This document shows positions 8,826 through 16,577 of a stretch of DNA of 57,346 nt, piece by piece. This DNA comes from JACKJA01 sp050297015 (GTDB taxonomy: Bacteria > Pseudomonadota > Alphaproteobacteria > Micavibrionales > Micavibrionaceae): contig JBNKRZ010000015.1 of the NCBI GenBank assembly GCA_050297015.1, forward strand, positions 1 through 57,346, given 5' to 3'. A program made the position numbers and the translations under genes. The notes under the pieces are model-generated. The model ran no database searches. It saw nothing but the letters and a program-made list of their open reading frames with translations, and was not told where the DNA came from. The stretch's first letter is position 1. Each line of letters opens with the position of its first letter.

Positions 8826-9785
8826 TTACTCCGCCGCAGCCAGTTTTGCGGCTCTTGCAGCTTTGAGCTTTTCAAAATCAGCCCCGGCATGGTGGGAGGA
8901 TCGCGTAAGCGGCGTGGCCGAAACCATCAAAAACCCCTTGGCATACGCCATTTTCTCCAGTTCTTTGAATTCCTCCGGCGTCCAGAATTTCTCGACCGGG
9001 GCGTGTTTAGGTGTCGGCTGGAGGTACTGGCCTATCGTGATAAAATCAACATCCGCCGCACGCATATCATCCATGACTTGCCCGATTTCCTCTTTCGTCT
9101 CACCCAGACCAACCATAATGCCGGACTTGGTAAAGATTTCCGGCTCAACCTCTTTCACCCGTTGCAACAAGCGCAGAGAGGTAAAGTAACGCGCACCGGG
9201 ACGGATCGCGGGATAAAGCCGCGGGGCTGTCTCCAGATTATGATTAAAAACATCAGGCTTTGATTTTGAAACAATATCAACACTATCAAAGCATTTCTTA
9301 AAGTCAGGCGTTAAGATTTCAACCGTCGTTTCCGGTGATTTATAGCGGATCGCTTCAATCGTTTTAACGTAGTGATCGGCCCCGCCATCGGGCAAATCAT
9401 CCCGGTCCACGGAAGTTATAACCACGTGCTTAAGCCCCATTTTCATCACCGCCACCCCAGTGCGCAGCGGCTCCATCGGATCGAGCGCCTCCGGCTTACC
9501 CGTCGCGACATTACAGAACGAACAAGCGCGGGTACAGACCTCACCCATAATCATGAAGCTCGCGTGCTTGTGCTGCCAGCATTCGCCGATATTGGGACAG
9601 CCCGCTTCCTCGCACACGGTATTAAGCTTGTTGCCGTGCACGATCTGGCGTGTTTCCTCATACAGCTTGCCCATCGGCGCAGGCACACGGATCCAGTCCG
9701 GCTTTTTCCCGCTCGGCCGGTCGGGGTTCTTTTGCTTTTCCGGGTGCCGCTTCGCCCGGTCGGTCAGTTTGGGGTTATAGGTCAT
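8826..9785 (-). CDS. lipA: Lipoyl synthase LipA
   Basis: Radical SAM enzyme inserting two sulfurs into octanoyl groups on lipoyl domains. In 319 residues it shows both iron-sulfur ligand sets: the auxiliary cluster cysteines C58, C63 and C69 (CEEAGCPNIGEC) and the radical SAM CxxxCxxC at C84, C88 and C91, with the late SSHHAG segment providing the conserved serine ligand. The length is standard. It belongs to the minus-strand run pdhC, small ORF, lpd, yjdM, lipA, ratA, so the lipoylating enzyme is made with its substrates; PdhB and PdhC of this window both carry a lipoyl domain. Confidence 0.96.
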   Translation of the reverse strand: MTYNPKLTDRAKRHPEKQKNPDRPSGKKPDWIRVPAPMGKLYEETRQIVHGNKLNTVCEEAGCPNIGECWQHKHASFMIMGEVCTRACSFCNVATGKPEALDPMEPLRTGVAVMKMGLKHVVITSVDRDDLPDGGADHYVKTIEAIRYKSPETTVEILTPDFKKCFDSVDIVSKSKPDVFNHNLETAPRLYPAIRPGARYFTSLRLLQRVKEVEPEIFTKSGIMVGLGETKEEIGQVMDDMRAADVDFITIGQYLQPTPKHAPVEKFWTPEEFKELEKMAYAKGFLMVSATPLTRSSHHAGADFEKLKAARAAKLAAAE

Positions 9786-9795
9786 ACCACCTGCA

Positions 9796-10140
9796 TCAAT
9801 CCGCGATTTTCTTCACGAATTCCGATTTCAAGCCCATCGGGCCGATGCCGGGAATTTTGCAATCAATATCGTGATCGCCATCAACAAGACGAATATTCTT
9901 CACTTTCGTGCCGACTTTTACAACCTGAGAGGAACCTTTAATCTTCAAATCCTTGATAACCGTGACGGTATCACCGTCCTGCAAAACGGCGCCATTGGAA
10001 TCCCGCACAACGCTTTCCTCCGCCTCCGCGGCGGCGGCCGCAATCGACCATTCATGGGCGCATTCCGGACACACATAAAGCCCGCCATCTTCGTAAGTAT
10101 AGCTTGAGTTACATTGGGGGCAATTTGGTAATTCACTCAT
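9796..10140 (-). CDS. yjdM: YjdM/PhnA family zinc-ribbon protein
   Basis: A 114-residue protein of the family once called PhnA (alkylphosphonate uptake) and now YjdM; the true function is not settled. The N-terminus is a four-cysteine zinc ribbon (CPQCN, then CPECAHEW) and the C-terminal part is the conserved small beta domain with DGDTVTVIKDLKIKGSS and a run ending GLKSEFVKK. The start at 10140 is chosen because MSELPNCPQC is the family N-terminus; a start 21 bases further upstream would overlap the lpd stop. It is inserted between lpd and lipA, which are more commonly adjacent. Confidence 0.88.
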   Translation of the reverse strand: MSELPNCPQCNSSYTYEDGGLYVCPECAHEWSIAAAAAEAEESVVRDSNGAVLQDGDTVTVIKDLKIKGSSQVVKVGTKVKNIRLVDGDHDIDCKIPGIGPMGLKSEFVKKIAD

Positions 10141-10160
10141 AATATTTTCATTCCCTATCA

Positions 10161-11558
10161 TTACATGTGAAGCGCTTTGCCGAACGCATCGAGCGTGCTT
10201 TCATGCATCATCTCGGAAAGCGTCGGATGCGGGAACACGGTGTGCATCAATTCGGCTTCCGTCGTCTCCAGCGTCATGCCGATAGCAAAGCCCTGAATCA
10301 TCTCGGTCACTTCCGCGCCAATCATATGCGCGCCGAGCAGCTCCCCGGTTTTGGCATCGTAAACCGTTTTGACCACCCCTTCCGGCTCTCCCAGCGCAAT
10401 CGCTTTGCCGTTACCGATGAAGGGAAAACGCCCGACCTTGACTTGGTAGCCCGCCTCTTTCGCTTTAGCCTCCGTCAAGCCAACGCTTGCGACCTGCGGC
10501 ATACAATAGGTACAGCCCGGAATTTTACGCGGATCAAGCGGATGCACGTCTTTTTCGCCCGCGATTTTCTCAACGCAAATGACCCCTTCGTGGGAAGCCT
10601 TGTGCGCGAGCCACGGCGGCGCGGTGATATCACCAATGGCGTAGACGCCCGGCTCATCCGTCGCAGACCATTCATTGGTAACGATATGGCCGCGATCGGT
10701 TTTGACCTTGGTATTCTCCAGCCCGATATCCTCGATATTCGCAACAATCCCCACAGCAGAAATCACGCGATCGACGGTGATTTTTTCGGTTTTACCATTC
10801 GCCTCCACATGCGCGGTCACGCTGTCCTTGCCCTTGTCGAGCTTCGTCACTTTTGCGCCGGTCATGATTTTCATACCCTGCTTTTCAAAAGCTTTCTTAG
10901 CAAGGGCGGAGATTTCCTCATCCTCAACGGGCAGCACGCGGTCCATGACCTCCACCACCGTTACATCGGCGCCGAGATTCTTAAAGAAACTGGCAAATTC
11001 AATGCCGATCGCGCCGGAACCAATAACCAGAAGCTTTTTCGGCATGGTGTCGGGCACCAGCGCCTCACGATAAGACCAGACAAACTTGCCGTCCGGCTCC
11101 AACCCCGGCAAGCTGCGGGCCCGCGCGCCGGTCGCCAGAATGATATTCTTGGCGCTCAGCATTTCTGTTTTTCCGTCCTTTTCAACAGCGACCTGCCCCT
11201 TACCTTTCAGGCGGCCATAGCCATCAAATACGGTGACTTTATTCTTCTTCAAAAGATGTTTGACCCCGCCGGAGAGCTGGTTTGCGACCCCGCGCGAACG
11301 CTCAACTATTTTTTTAAGATCGAACTCTAACCCTTTGACACTAATGCCAAAGTCACCAGCATGCACCATATGGTGATACTGCTCACTGCACCGCAGGAGC
11401 GCCTTGGTCGGGATGCATCCCCAGTTCAGACAAATCCCGCCCAAATGGTTGGCCTCTACCAGCGCCACATTCATTTTAAGCTGCGCCGCACGGATTGCTG
11501 CCACATAGCCGCCCGGCCCACCACCAATTACAATCAGATCAAATGATTTTTGAGTCAT
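10161..11558 (-). CDS. lpd: Dihydrolipoyl dehydrogenase (E3)
   Basis: Flavoprotein that reoxidises dihydrolipoyl groups of the pyruvate dehydrogenase complex and passes electrons to NAD+. In 465 residues: FAD-binding GGGPGG at 12-17, redox-active disulfide C43 and C48 (GGICLNWGCIPTK), NAD-binding GSGAIGIEFASFF near 180, the second FAD motif YAIGDI, and the C-terminal dimer-interface active site HPTLSE. There is no N-terminal lipoyl domain. The start codon overlaps the stop of the small upstream ORF by four bases. It lies downstream of pdhC in the PDH cluster, which argues it is the PDH E3 rather than the 2-oxoglutarate dehydrogenase one. Confidence 0.96.
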   Translation of the reverse strand: MTQKSFDLIVIGGGPGGYVAAIRAAQLKMNVALVEANHLGGICLNWGCIPTKALLRCSEQYHHMVHAGDFGISVKGLEFDLKKIVERSRGVANQLSGGVKHLLKKNKVTVFDGYGRLKGKGQVAVEKDGKTEMLSAKNIILATGARARSLPGLEPDGKFVWSYREALVPDTMPKKLLVIGSGAIGIEFASFFKNLGADVTVVEVMDRVLPVEDEEISALAKKAFEKQGMKIMTGAKVTKLDKGKDSVTAHVEANGKTEKITVDRVISAVGIVANIEDIGLENTKVKTDRGHIVTNEWSATDEPGVYAIGDITAPPWLAHKASHEGVICVEKIAGEKDVHPLDPRKIPGCTYCMPQVASVGLTEAKAKEAGYQVKVGRFPFIGNGKAIALGEPEGVVKTVYDAKTGELLGAHMIGAEVTEMIQGFAIGMTLETTEAELMHTVFPHPTLSEMMHESTLDAFGKALHM

Positions 11559-11752
11559 GCTTCCATTTTTCTTTGTTTAAATTTATCAATAGCCGCGCGC
11601 GTCTTAAGTGATATAGCAGAAGAAGGGGTTCTTCTTACCTCTTCCGCCCTCTTCGAAAATTCAGGATTCAAACAAGCCTTGCCAGCACCATATGTCGTCC
11701 TCCAATACGCAATGCTTTCCTCTGTCGTGTTCGTAAGATTTGTCATTTTCAT
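11555..11752 (-). CDS. Small protein of unknown function between pdhC and lpd
   Basis: A 65-residue, basic, probably cytoplasmic protein that I do not recognise. It contains a TEESIAYWRTTYGAG stretch, one cysteine and a C-terminal half rich in Lys, Arg and Glu that could form helices. It starts 20 bases after the pdhC stop and its stop overlaps the lpd start by four bases (ATGA), so it sits in the operon in a position expected to be translated. The coupling makes it a likely real gene despite the small size. Confidence 0.6.
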   Translation of the reverse strand: MKMTNLTNTTEESIAYWRTTYGAGKACLNPEFSKRAEEVRRTPSSAISLKTRAAIDKFKQRKMEA

Positions 11753-11771
11753 ATCCCTTCCTTAAACTCTA

Positions 11772-13016
11772 TTAGACCAGCATCGCCGCCGGGTTTTCGA
11801 TGTAGCGTTTAAATATCTGCAGGAATTCCGCACCCACAGCACCATCCACAGCACGGTGATCGACGGACAGCGTACAGTTCATGACCGTTGCCACTTTGAT
11901 CTCGCCCTTTTCGACGACAGGCTGTTGGATCCCTGCTCCGACGGCGAGGATACAAGCCTGCGGCGGGTTGATAATCGCATCAAATTCCTTCACGCCATAC
12001 ATACCGAGGTTAGAGACCGTAAACGTCCCGCCCTGGAATTCCTGTGGTTTGAGCTTGCCTTCACGCGCGCGGCCCGCAAGATCTTTGACTTCATCGGAAA
12101 TCTGGCGCAGTCCTTTGGTCTCCGCGGCAAAGACAATCGGCGTAATCAAGCCGTTCGGCGTCGATACCGCCACGGAAATATCGGCATGTGTGTACTGGCG
12201 CACGGCATCATCGCCCCAGCTTACATTCGCCGCCGGATAGGCTTTCAGCGCTTGCGCCACGGCTTTCAAGACAAAGTCATTCACGGAGAGTTTATACGCC
12301 CCGTTCGCATCATCGTTGATTTGCTTGCGCGCGGCCATCAACGCATCAATCTTGCACTCAACCGTCAGGTAGAAATGCGGCACTTGCTGCTTTGATTCCT
12401 GCAAACGCTTGGCTGTGACTTTCTTGATATTGTTGTTCGGAATATCGATATATTCAGCATCCATCGGCGGCAGAGGCGCTGAAACGGATTGCGGCGCGGT
12501 AGCCTGAGCCACACCAGCGCCAGCGCCCTCAATATCCGCCTTAACAATCCGGCCATGCGGGCCACTGCCCTTTACCGCAGAAATATCCACGCCCTTCTCC
12601 GCCGCCAAGCGCTTAGCCAGAGGCGAGGCAAAAATACGCTCCCCCCCTTTTGCCGGAGCCGGAGCCGCAACGGGCGCCGGTGCAACTGATTTCCCTTCCG
12701 CCTTTTCCGGCGCGGGCGCAGGAGCCGCCGGCGCATCATTTGCCGCCATATCGGCCAATGCACTTTCGTCTTCCCCCTCTTCCAGCAACACGGCAATTAC
12801 GGCATTCACCGCCACACCTTCGCTGCCCTCCGGAACTATAATTTTGGCCAGCTTACCTTCATCGACGGCCTCGACCTCCATGGTCGCTTTATCGGTTTCG
12901 ATCTCACACAGCACATCGCCGGATTCGATCATATCCCCTTCCTTGGCCACCCATTTGGCGAGATTCCCCTCCGTCATCGTCGGGGACAAAGCAGGCATTA
13001 AAACTTGTGTCGGCAT
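11772..13016 (-). CDS. pdhC: Pyruvate dehydrogenase E2, dihydrolipoyl acetyltransferase
   Basis: Core acetyltransferase of the pyruvate dehydrogenase complex. The 414 residues comprise one lipoyl domain with lipoyl-lysine K43 (ETDKATMEVEA), an Ala-Pro-rich linker, a peripheral-subunit-binding domain (FASPLAKRLAAEKG and GPHGRIVKADIE, about 130-170), a second Ala-rich linker, and the CoA-dependent catalytic domain with active-site H387 and D391 in DHRAVDG. The length is normal for alphaproteobacterial PdhC. It is separated from pdhB by two small plus-strand ORFs, so it must have its own promoter in 13017-13107 or be read through that region. Confidence 0.96.
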   Translation of the reverse strand: MPTQVLMPALSPTMTEGNLAKWVAKEGDMIESGDVLCEIETDKATMEVEAVDEGKLAKIIVPEGSEGVAVNAVIAVLLEEGEDESALADMAANDAPAAPAPAPEKAEGKSVAPAPVAAPAPAKGGERIFASPLAKRLAAEKGVDISAVKGSGPHGRIVKADIEGAGAGVAQATAPQSVSAPLPPMDAEYIDIPNNNIKKVTAKRLQESKQQVPHFYLTVECKIDALMAARKQINDDANGAYKLSVNDFVLKAVAQALKAYPAANVSWGDDAVRQYTHADISVAVSTPNGLITPIVFAAETKGLRQISDEVKDLAGRAREGKLKPQEFQGGTFTVSNLGMYGVKEFDAIINPPQACILAVGAGIQQPVVEKGEIKVATVMNCTLSVDHRAVDGAVGAEFLQIFKRYIENPAAMLV

Positions 13017-13107
13017 TTTTCAAAATTCCTTGACATAAAAGCAGTCATTGTTCTACGGTTCCCTCTTTATAAGCAAAACCAACCAAAAAAGTAAGAGGGT
13101 AAATATA

Positions 13108-13293
13108 ATGGCCAAAAGAAAAGGCGACCATAACAAACAATCACCTAAACCCGAATTTATGGGTGTATCCGGCATAACCGAAAAACAAGGCAATGCCATT
13201 CTAAAGAATGAGCCCGTAAAAGGTGTTCGCCCGGATCAAGTCCGCGCTGTCAAAACCGCAGCGGCCGCCGCAACTCTAAACAAAGCTTACTAA
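13108..13293 (+). CDS. Small basic protein of unknown function (61 aa)
   Basis: Not recognised. A 61-residue lysine-rich protein without a membrane segment, starting MAKRKGDHNKQSPK and ending with an alanine run and TLNKAY. The start at 13108 is preceded by AAGAGGG at a suitable distance, which favours it over an ATG 60 bases upstream. It is on the plus strand between pdhB and pdhC, which are both on the minus strand, and is followed after nine bases by another small plus-strand ORF. Bases here look more A-rich than in the neighbouring pdh genes. Confidence 0.5.
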   Translation: MAKRKGDHNKQSPKPEFMGVSGITEKQGNAILKNEPVKGVRPDQVRAVKTAAAAATLNKAY

Positions 13294-13302
13294 AAAATCA
13301 CC

Positions 13303-13530
13303 ATGCCTCGTCATAAAAACCATGCCGCCGACCGCTTCCCTACCAAGGGGCTAAAATGGCCCTTTGATTTTAGCGTAAGAGGCGTAAAAAAAGCAGATAT
13401 CATCGAGATTGCGCACGGCATGTCTCCAGATTATTTAAGTGCGGCAAAGATAAAAAAAGTGGAAAACCAATTATCTGGAGACCGGGGAGCAGCCATCCGC
13501 AACCGCTCCCCTTCCGTATCCTACCGGTAA
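13303..13530 (+). CDS. Small protein of unknown function (75 aa)
   Basis: Not recognised. The protein starts MPRHKNHAADRFPTKGLKWP and continues with a region of helix-like composition (KKADIIEIAHGMSPDYLSAAKIKKVENQL). It forms a probable two-gene unit with the 61-residue ORF before it. Its last ten bases overlap the 3' end of the convergent pdhB gene, and a 13-bp inverted repeat (13423-13435 and 13469-13481) lies within it. The coding status is less certain than for the first ORF. Confidence 0.42.
   Translation: MPRHKNHAADRFPTKGLKWPFDFSVRGVKKADIIEIAHGMSPDYLSAAKIKKVENQLSGDRGAAIRNRSPSVSYR
13423..13481. repeat. Inverted repeat inside the 75-aa ORF
   Basis: TCTCCAGATTATT at 13423-13435 pairs with AATTATCTGGAGA at 13469-13481 (12 of 13 positions), with a 33-base A-rich loop. 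It is about 40 bases beyond the 3' end of pdhB and so could act as a weak transcript end for pdhB. No T-run follows on either strand, so it is not a classic terminator. Confidence 0.5.
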
Positions 13531-14954
13531 CAAACCTCTTTAACCGCCGGAATGATCGTTTCGACCTGGGGCAACGCGAGGCGCTCCAGATTTTTCGCGT
13601 ACGGTAGCGGCACATCCGCGGCACAAACACGCTTCAACGGCGCATCGAGATAATCAAACGCATGTTCGCCGATCAGGGCAGCGATTTCGGAACCGATCCC
13701 GGCAAAGGGCCACCCCTCTTCCACGCACACGATCCGGTTAGTTTTCTTGACGCTCTCAAGGATCGTCCAGCGGTCGAGCGGCCGGATGGAACGCAAATTC
13801 ACGACTTCGCAATCAATCCCTTCTGCGGCTAACTGTTCGGCAGCCTCCAGCGCACGGCCCACCATCACAGAGTGCGCAACGATCGTCACATCGCTCCCGG
13901 CCCGTTCGATTTTCGCGCGACCTAGCGGAATCACGTAATCCTCATCCACGGGCACCTCAAAACTTTGGCCATAGAGCATTTCATGCTCCAGAACCATCAC
14001 CGGGTTGGGGTCGCGAATAGCGGCCTTCATCAAGCCCTTAGCATCGGCAGCCGACCAAGGCGAGACCACCTTCAGGCCCGGCACATGGGCATACCAGCTT
14101 GCATATTCCTGAGAGTGCTGCGCGCCTACCTGCGCCGCCGCACCATTGGCGCCACGGAACACAATCGGACAGCCCATCTTGCCCCCGGCCATATAGAGTG
14201 TCTTGGCGGCGGAGTTAATAATATGGTCGCACGCCTGCATCGCGAAATTAATCGACATAAACTCCACAATCGGACGCAAACCGCGGAACGCAGCCCCCAC
14301 AGCCAATCCGGTAAAACCATATTCGGTAATCGGCGTATCAATGACGCGCTCGGGGCCGAATTCCTGTAACATACCTTGGGAGACCTTATACGCCCCCTGA
14401 TACTCAGCAACCTCTTCCCCCATCAAAAGGACATTTTCATCCCGGCGCATTTCTTCGCTCATCGCGGCGCCGAGAGCCTCCCGCACGGTTTTGGTTTCCG
14501 TGTTCGCCATAAAGGCTTCTTCATCGAAGGGCGGCGGCTCGATAATCACGCCTTGCGCGTACAGGACATCACGATCCTCAACATGCGCCCCGGCGGGTTG
14601 CGCCGCCACAACAGAACTGTCATTCTGAGGGAGCGGAGCAACCGAAGAATCTGCCGCAAGAACCGGCGGAAGAGCCTTCGCTTCGCTCAGGATGACATCA
14701 TTAGCGCTTTCACCGTCCTCCAGCAACATGGCAATCGGCGTATTCACAGCCACAGCCTCCGTGCCCTCAGCGATCAATATCTTACCGATTATCCCTTCAT
14801 CGACGGCTTCGACTTCCATCGTCGCTTTATCCGTTTCAATCTCACAAAGGACATCACCGGAAGACACACTATCGCCCTCCTTGACCGCCCATTTCGCAAG
14901 GTTTCCTTCCGTCATCGTCGGCGACAAGGCCGGCATTAAAACTGGTGTTGGCAT
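13521..14954 (-). CDS. pdhB: Pyruvate dehydrogenase E1 beta with N-terminal lipoyl domain
   Basis: Beta subunit of the thiamine-diphosphate-dependent pyruvate decarboxylase. Residues 1-78 form a lipoyl domain almost identical to that of PdhC (K43 in ETDKATMEVEA), a feature of alphaproteobacterial PdhB. A linker follows, then the transketolase-like E1 beta domain from about residue 150 (TVREALGAAMSEEM, LMGEEVAEYQGAYK, PITEYGFTGLAVGAA). At 477 residues it is slightly long: residues 87-112 of the linker are encoded by a palindromic repeat (14619-14696) of the same family as one inside dnaE. It starts eight bases after pdhA. The 3' end overlaps the convergent 75-aa ORF. Confidence 0.96.
   Translation of the reverse strand: MPTPVLMPALSPTMTEGNLAKWAVKEGDSVSSGDVLCEIETDKATMEVEAVDEGIIGKILIAEGTEAVAVNTPIAMLLEDGESANDVILSEAKALPPVLAADSSVAPLPQNDSSVVAAQPAGAHVEDRDVLYAQGVIIEPPPFDEEAFMANTETKTVREALGAAMSEEMRRDENVLLMGEEVAEYQGAYKVSQGMLQEFGPERVIDTPITEYGFTGLAVGAAFRGLRPIVEFMSINFAMQACDHIINSAAKTLYMAGGKMGCPIVFRGANGAAAQVGAQHSQEYASWYAHVPGLKVVSPWSAADAKGLMKAAIRDPNPVMVLEHEMLYGQSFEVPVDEDYVIPLGRAKIERAGSDVTIVAHSVMVGRALEAAEQLAAEGIDCEVVNLRSIRPLDRWTILESVKKTNRIVCVEEGWPFAGIGSEIAALIGEHAFDYLDAPLKRVCAADVPLPYAKNLERLALPQVETIIPAVKEVCYR
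14619..14696. repeat. RPE-like palindromic repeat in frame within pdhB
   Basis: A 78-bp imperfect palindrome with ends GTCATTCTGAG and CTCAGGATGAC (10 of 11 complementary) and inner parts CGAAGAATCT and GCCTTCGCTTCG. It encodes PdhB residues 87-112 (DVILSEAKAL onward) in the linker after the lipoyl domain. Related copies lie at 28780-28845 and, in dnaE, at 56492-56568. Insertion in coding frames is the hallmark of Rickettsia palindromic elements. Confidence 0.8.
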
Positions 14955-14961
14955 AAAACTC

Positions 14962-15975
14962 TTACCCTTCTGCAGCTAGTAATACATCTGTCCATAGCGC
15001 CGATTCATCCGGCTCCGGCGATTGCTGCGCGAATTCAGCAGCCTCCGCCACAACGGCTTTCACTTCTTTTTCGAGCGCTTTGATCTCATCTTCTTTCATG
15101 CCCTCAGCCAGCAAGCGCTCCCTTACGATCATAAGAGCATCATGCTCATCCTTGACCTTTTGCACCTCTTCCTTGCTCCGGTACTTGGCCGGATCAGACA
15201 TGGAATGCCCGCGATAACGGTATGTGTTCATCTCCAGCAAATAAGGCCCCTGCCCGCTACGCACATAATCCACGGCCTGCGCGACAGTCTCCCGTACTGT
15301 GAACAGGTTCATACCATCGACCTGCTCCCCCGGAATGCCGAACGGCTCGCCCCGGCGGTACAAATCACCCGCCGCATGGCGGTTCAAAGCGGTTCCCATT
15401 GAGTACTTGTTATTCTCGACAATAAACAAAATCGGCAGCTTCCAGAGCGCCGCCATGTTGTAGCTTTCAAAAACCTGCCCTTGGTTCGCGGCACCATCGC
15501 CCATGTAAGCCACGGTAACGCCGCCATCGCCCTTATATTTGTGCGCAAAAGCCAGCCCCGCACCGAGCGGCGCGCTTGCCCCCACGATACCGTGCCCGCC
15601 ATAGAAATTATGCTCCGGCGCGAAAAGGTGCATAGAGCCGCCCTTCCCGGCTGAGCTTCCCGGCGCGCGCCCTGTAAGCTCGGCCATAGCTTCCTTCGGA
15701 TCACCCCCGGCAGAGAGCAGCGGCCCCCGTTCGCGGTAGGTCGTAATAATCGTATCCAGCCCCTCTTCCAGAACGGAATGGACACCGACAGCAACAGCTT
15801 CCTGCCCGATATAGAGGTGACAAAACCCCCCGATCAGCCCCATACCGTACAACTGTCCGGCTTTCTCATCAAAACGCCGGATCAAAACCATTTTCCGGTA
15901 AAGCTCGGCCAGCTCTTCCGGCGTCAAGGCCAGAGCATTAGACTGTTTCGCTTGTTTCTTTTTCGCAGCAGCCAC
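14962..15975 (-). CDS. pdhA: Pyruvate dehydrogenase E1 alpha
   Basis: Alpha subunit of the E1 decarboxylase, binding thiamine diphosphate with PdhB. Family motifs are MVLIRRFDEKAGQLYGMG and GGFCHLYIGQEA near the N-terminus, the thiamine motif GDGAANQG at about 159-166 ending in ENN, and the phosphorylation-loop-like YRYRGHSMSDPAKYRSKEE. I place the start at a GTG at 15975, giving 337 residues, because AGGAGA precedes it by eight bases; an alternative TTG at 15999 lacks such a site. First gene of pdhA-pdhB; ftsB lies 151 bases upstream on the same strand. Confidence 0.95.
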   Translation of the reverse strand: MAAAKKKQAKQSNALALTPEELAELYRKMVLIRRFDEKAGQLYGMGLIGGFCHLYIGQEAVAVGVHSVLEEGLDTIITTYRERGPLLSAGGDPKEAMAELTGRAPGSSAGKGGSMHLFAPEHNFYGGHGIVGASAPLGAGLAFAHKYKGDGGVTVAYMGDGAANQGQVFESYNMAALWKLPILFIVENNKYSMGTALNRHAAGDLYRRGEPFGIPGEQVDGMNLFTVRETVAQAVDYVRSGQGPYLLEMNTYRYRGHSMSDPAKYRSKEEVQKVKDEHDALMIVRERLLAEGMKEDEIKALEKEVKAVVAEAAEFAQQSPEPDESALWTDVLLAAEG

Positions 15976-16126
15976 GGCTTCATCTCCTATAACAGGCAAT
16001 CATCATTAACACAGACCAATGAGGTACAACATTTTCGCCCCCATGACCAGAGCAAACTACAGCTTGCTGCACCGCAACATGCTGATTTCTATAGACTTTT
16101 TGATTTACGGTAAATAAACGAAGGGC

Positions 16127-16441
16127 TTAGCCCCCATAGAGGATCACATGATCTTCCGTCCCGGCATATCCCAAAACAGCATGAACACGCTCCTCCAGCA
16201 AATCACGGTCGATAGAGTGCGGCCGCAATTTAACCACCCTGACCTCTAAAGTTTCGCGCTGCGTACTAAGCTCTTCATAGGCCGAAGACACACTGGCCAC
16301 ATCCTGTTGCAGATAATGATAGCGCAAATAGCTACGCTCCCCCGCCACAACATGCCAAGAGAAATAGATCGACAAAGAGAACCCTAGAAAAGTCAGAAGG
16401 TTACGGCGAAGGAAGTGGCGCTGTTCAATAAGCTTAATCAT
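16127..16441 (-). CDS. ftsB: FtsB/DivIC-like septum formation initiator
   Basis: Small bitopic division protein of the FtsB-FtsL-FtsQ complex that activates septal peptidoglycan synthesis. The 104 residues have a short basic N-terminus, one membrane helix (about 14-35), then a periplasmic coiled-coil-like region (YLRYHYLQQDVASVSSAYEELSTQRETLEVRV) and the family end with DLLEERVHAVLGY. The eno-ftsB-pdhA order is conserved in alphaproteobacteria, which supports the call although the sequence itself is weakly conserved. The 136 bases upstream hold six GANTC sites, suggesting cell-cycle control by CcrM methylation. Confidence 0.85.
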   Translation of the reverse strand: MIKLIEQRHFLRRNLLTFLGFSLSIYFSWHVVAGERSYLRYHYLQQDVASVSSAYEELSTQRETLEVRVVKLRPHSIDRDLLEERVHAVLGYAGTEDHVILYGG

Positions 16442-16443
16442 AG

Positions 16444-16556
16444 GATTCAGAGAATCACATCCGAATCACCTTCGTCAAGAGAAAAAATGAAATAGAGTCA
16501 ATGGGTTAAAAGAGAACAAAATCAAAACATCCACAGCTAAGTGATTCTAATGATTC
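16444..16556. promoter_or_regulatory. Cluster of six GANTC (CcrM) methylation sites upstream of ftsB
   Basis: GATTC at 16444, GAATC at 16452 and 16463, GAGTC at 16495, and GATTC at 16543 and 16552 all lie in the 136-base gap between yqgE and ftsB. The extended heptamer GAATCAC/GTGATTC occurs three times. GANTC is the target of the alphaproteobacterial adenine methyltransferase CcrM, and such sites in promoters can tie transcription to replication passage. Random sequence would give about 0.4 sites in this length. Confidence 0.6.
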
Positions 16557-16577
16557 TCTTTTTCCAGGATCACAAAC

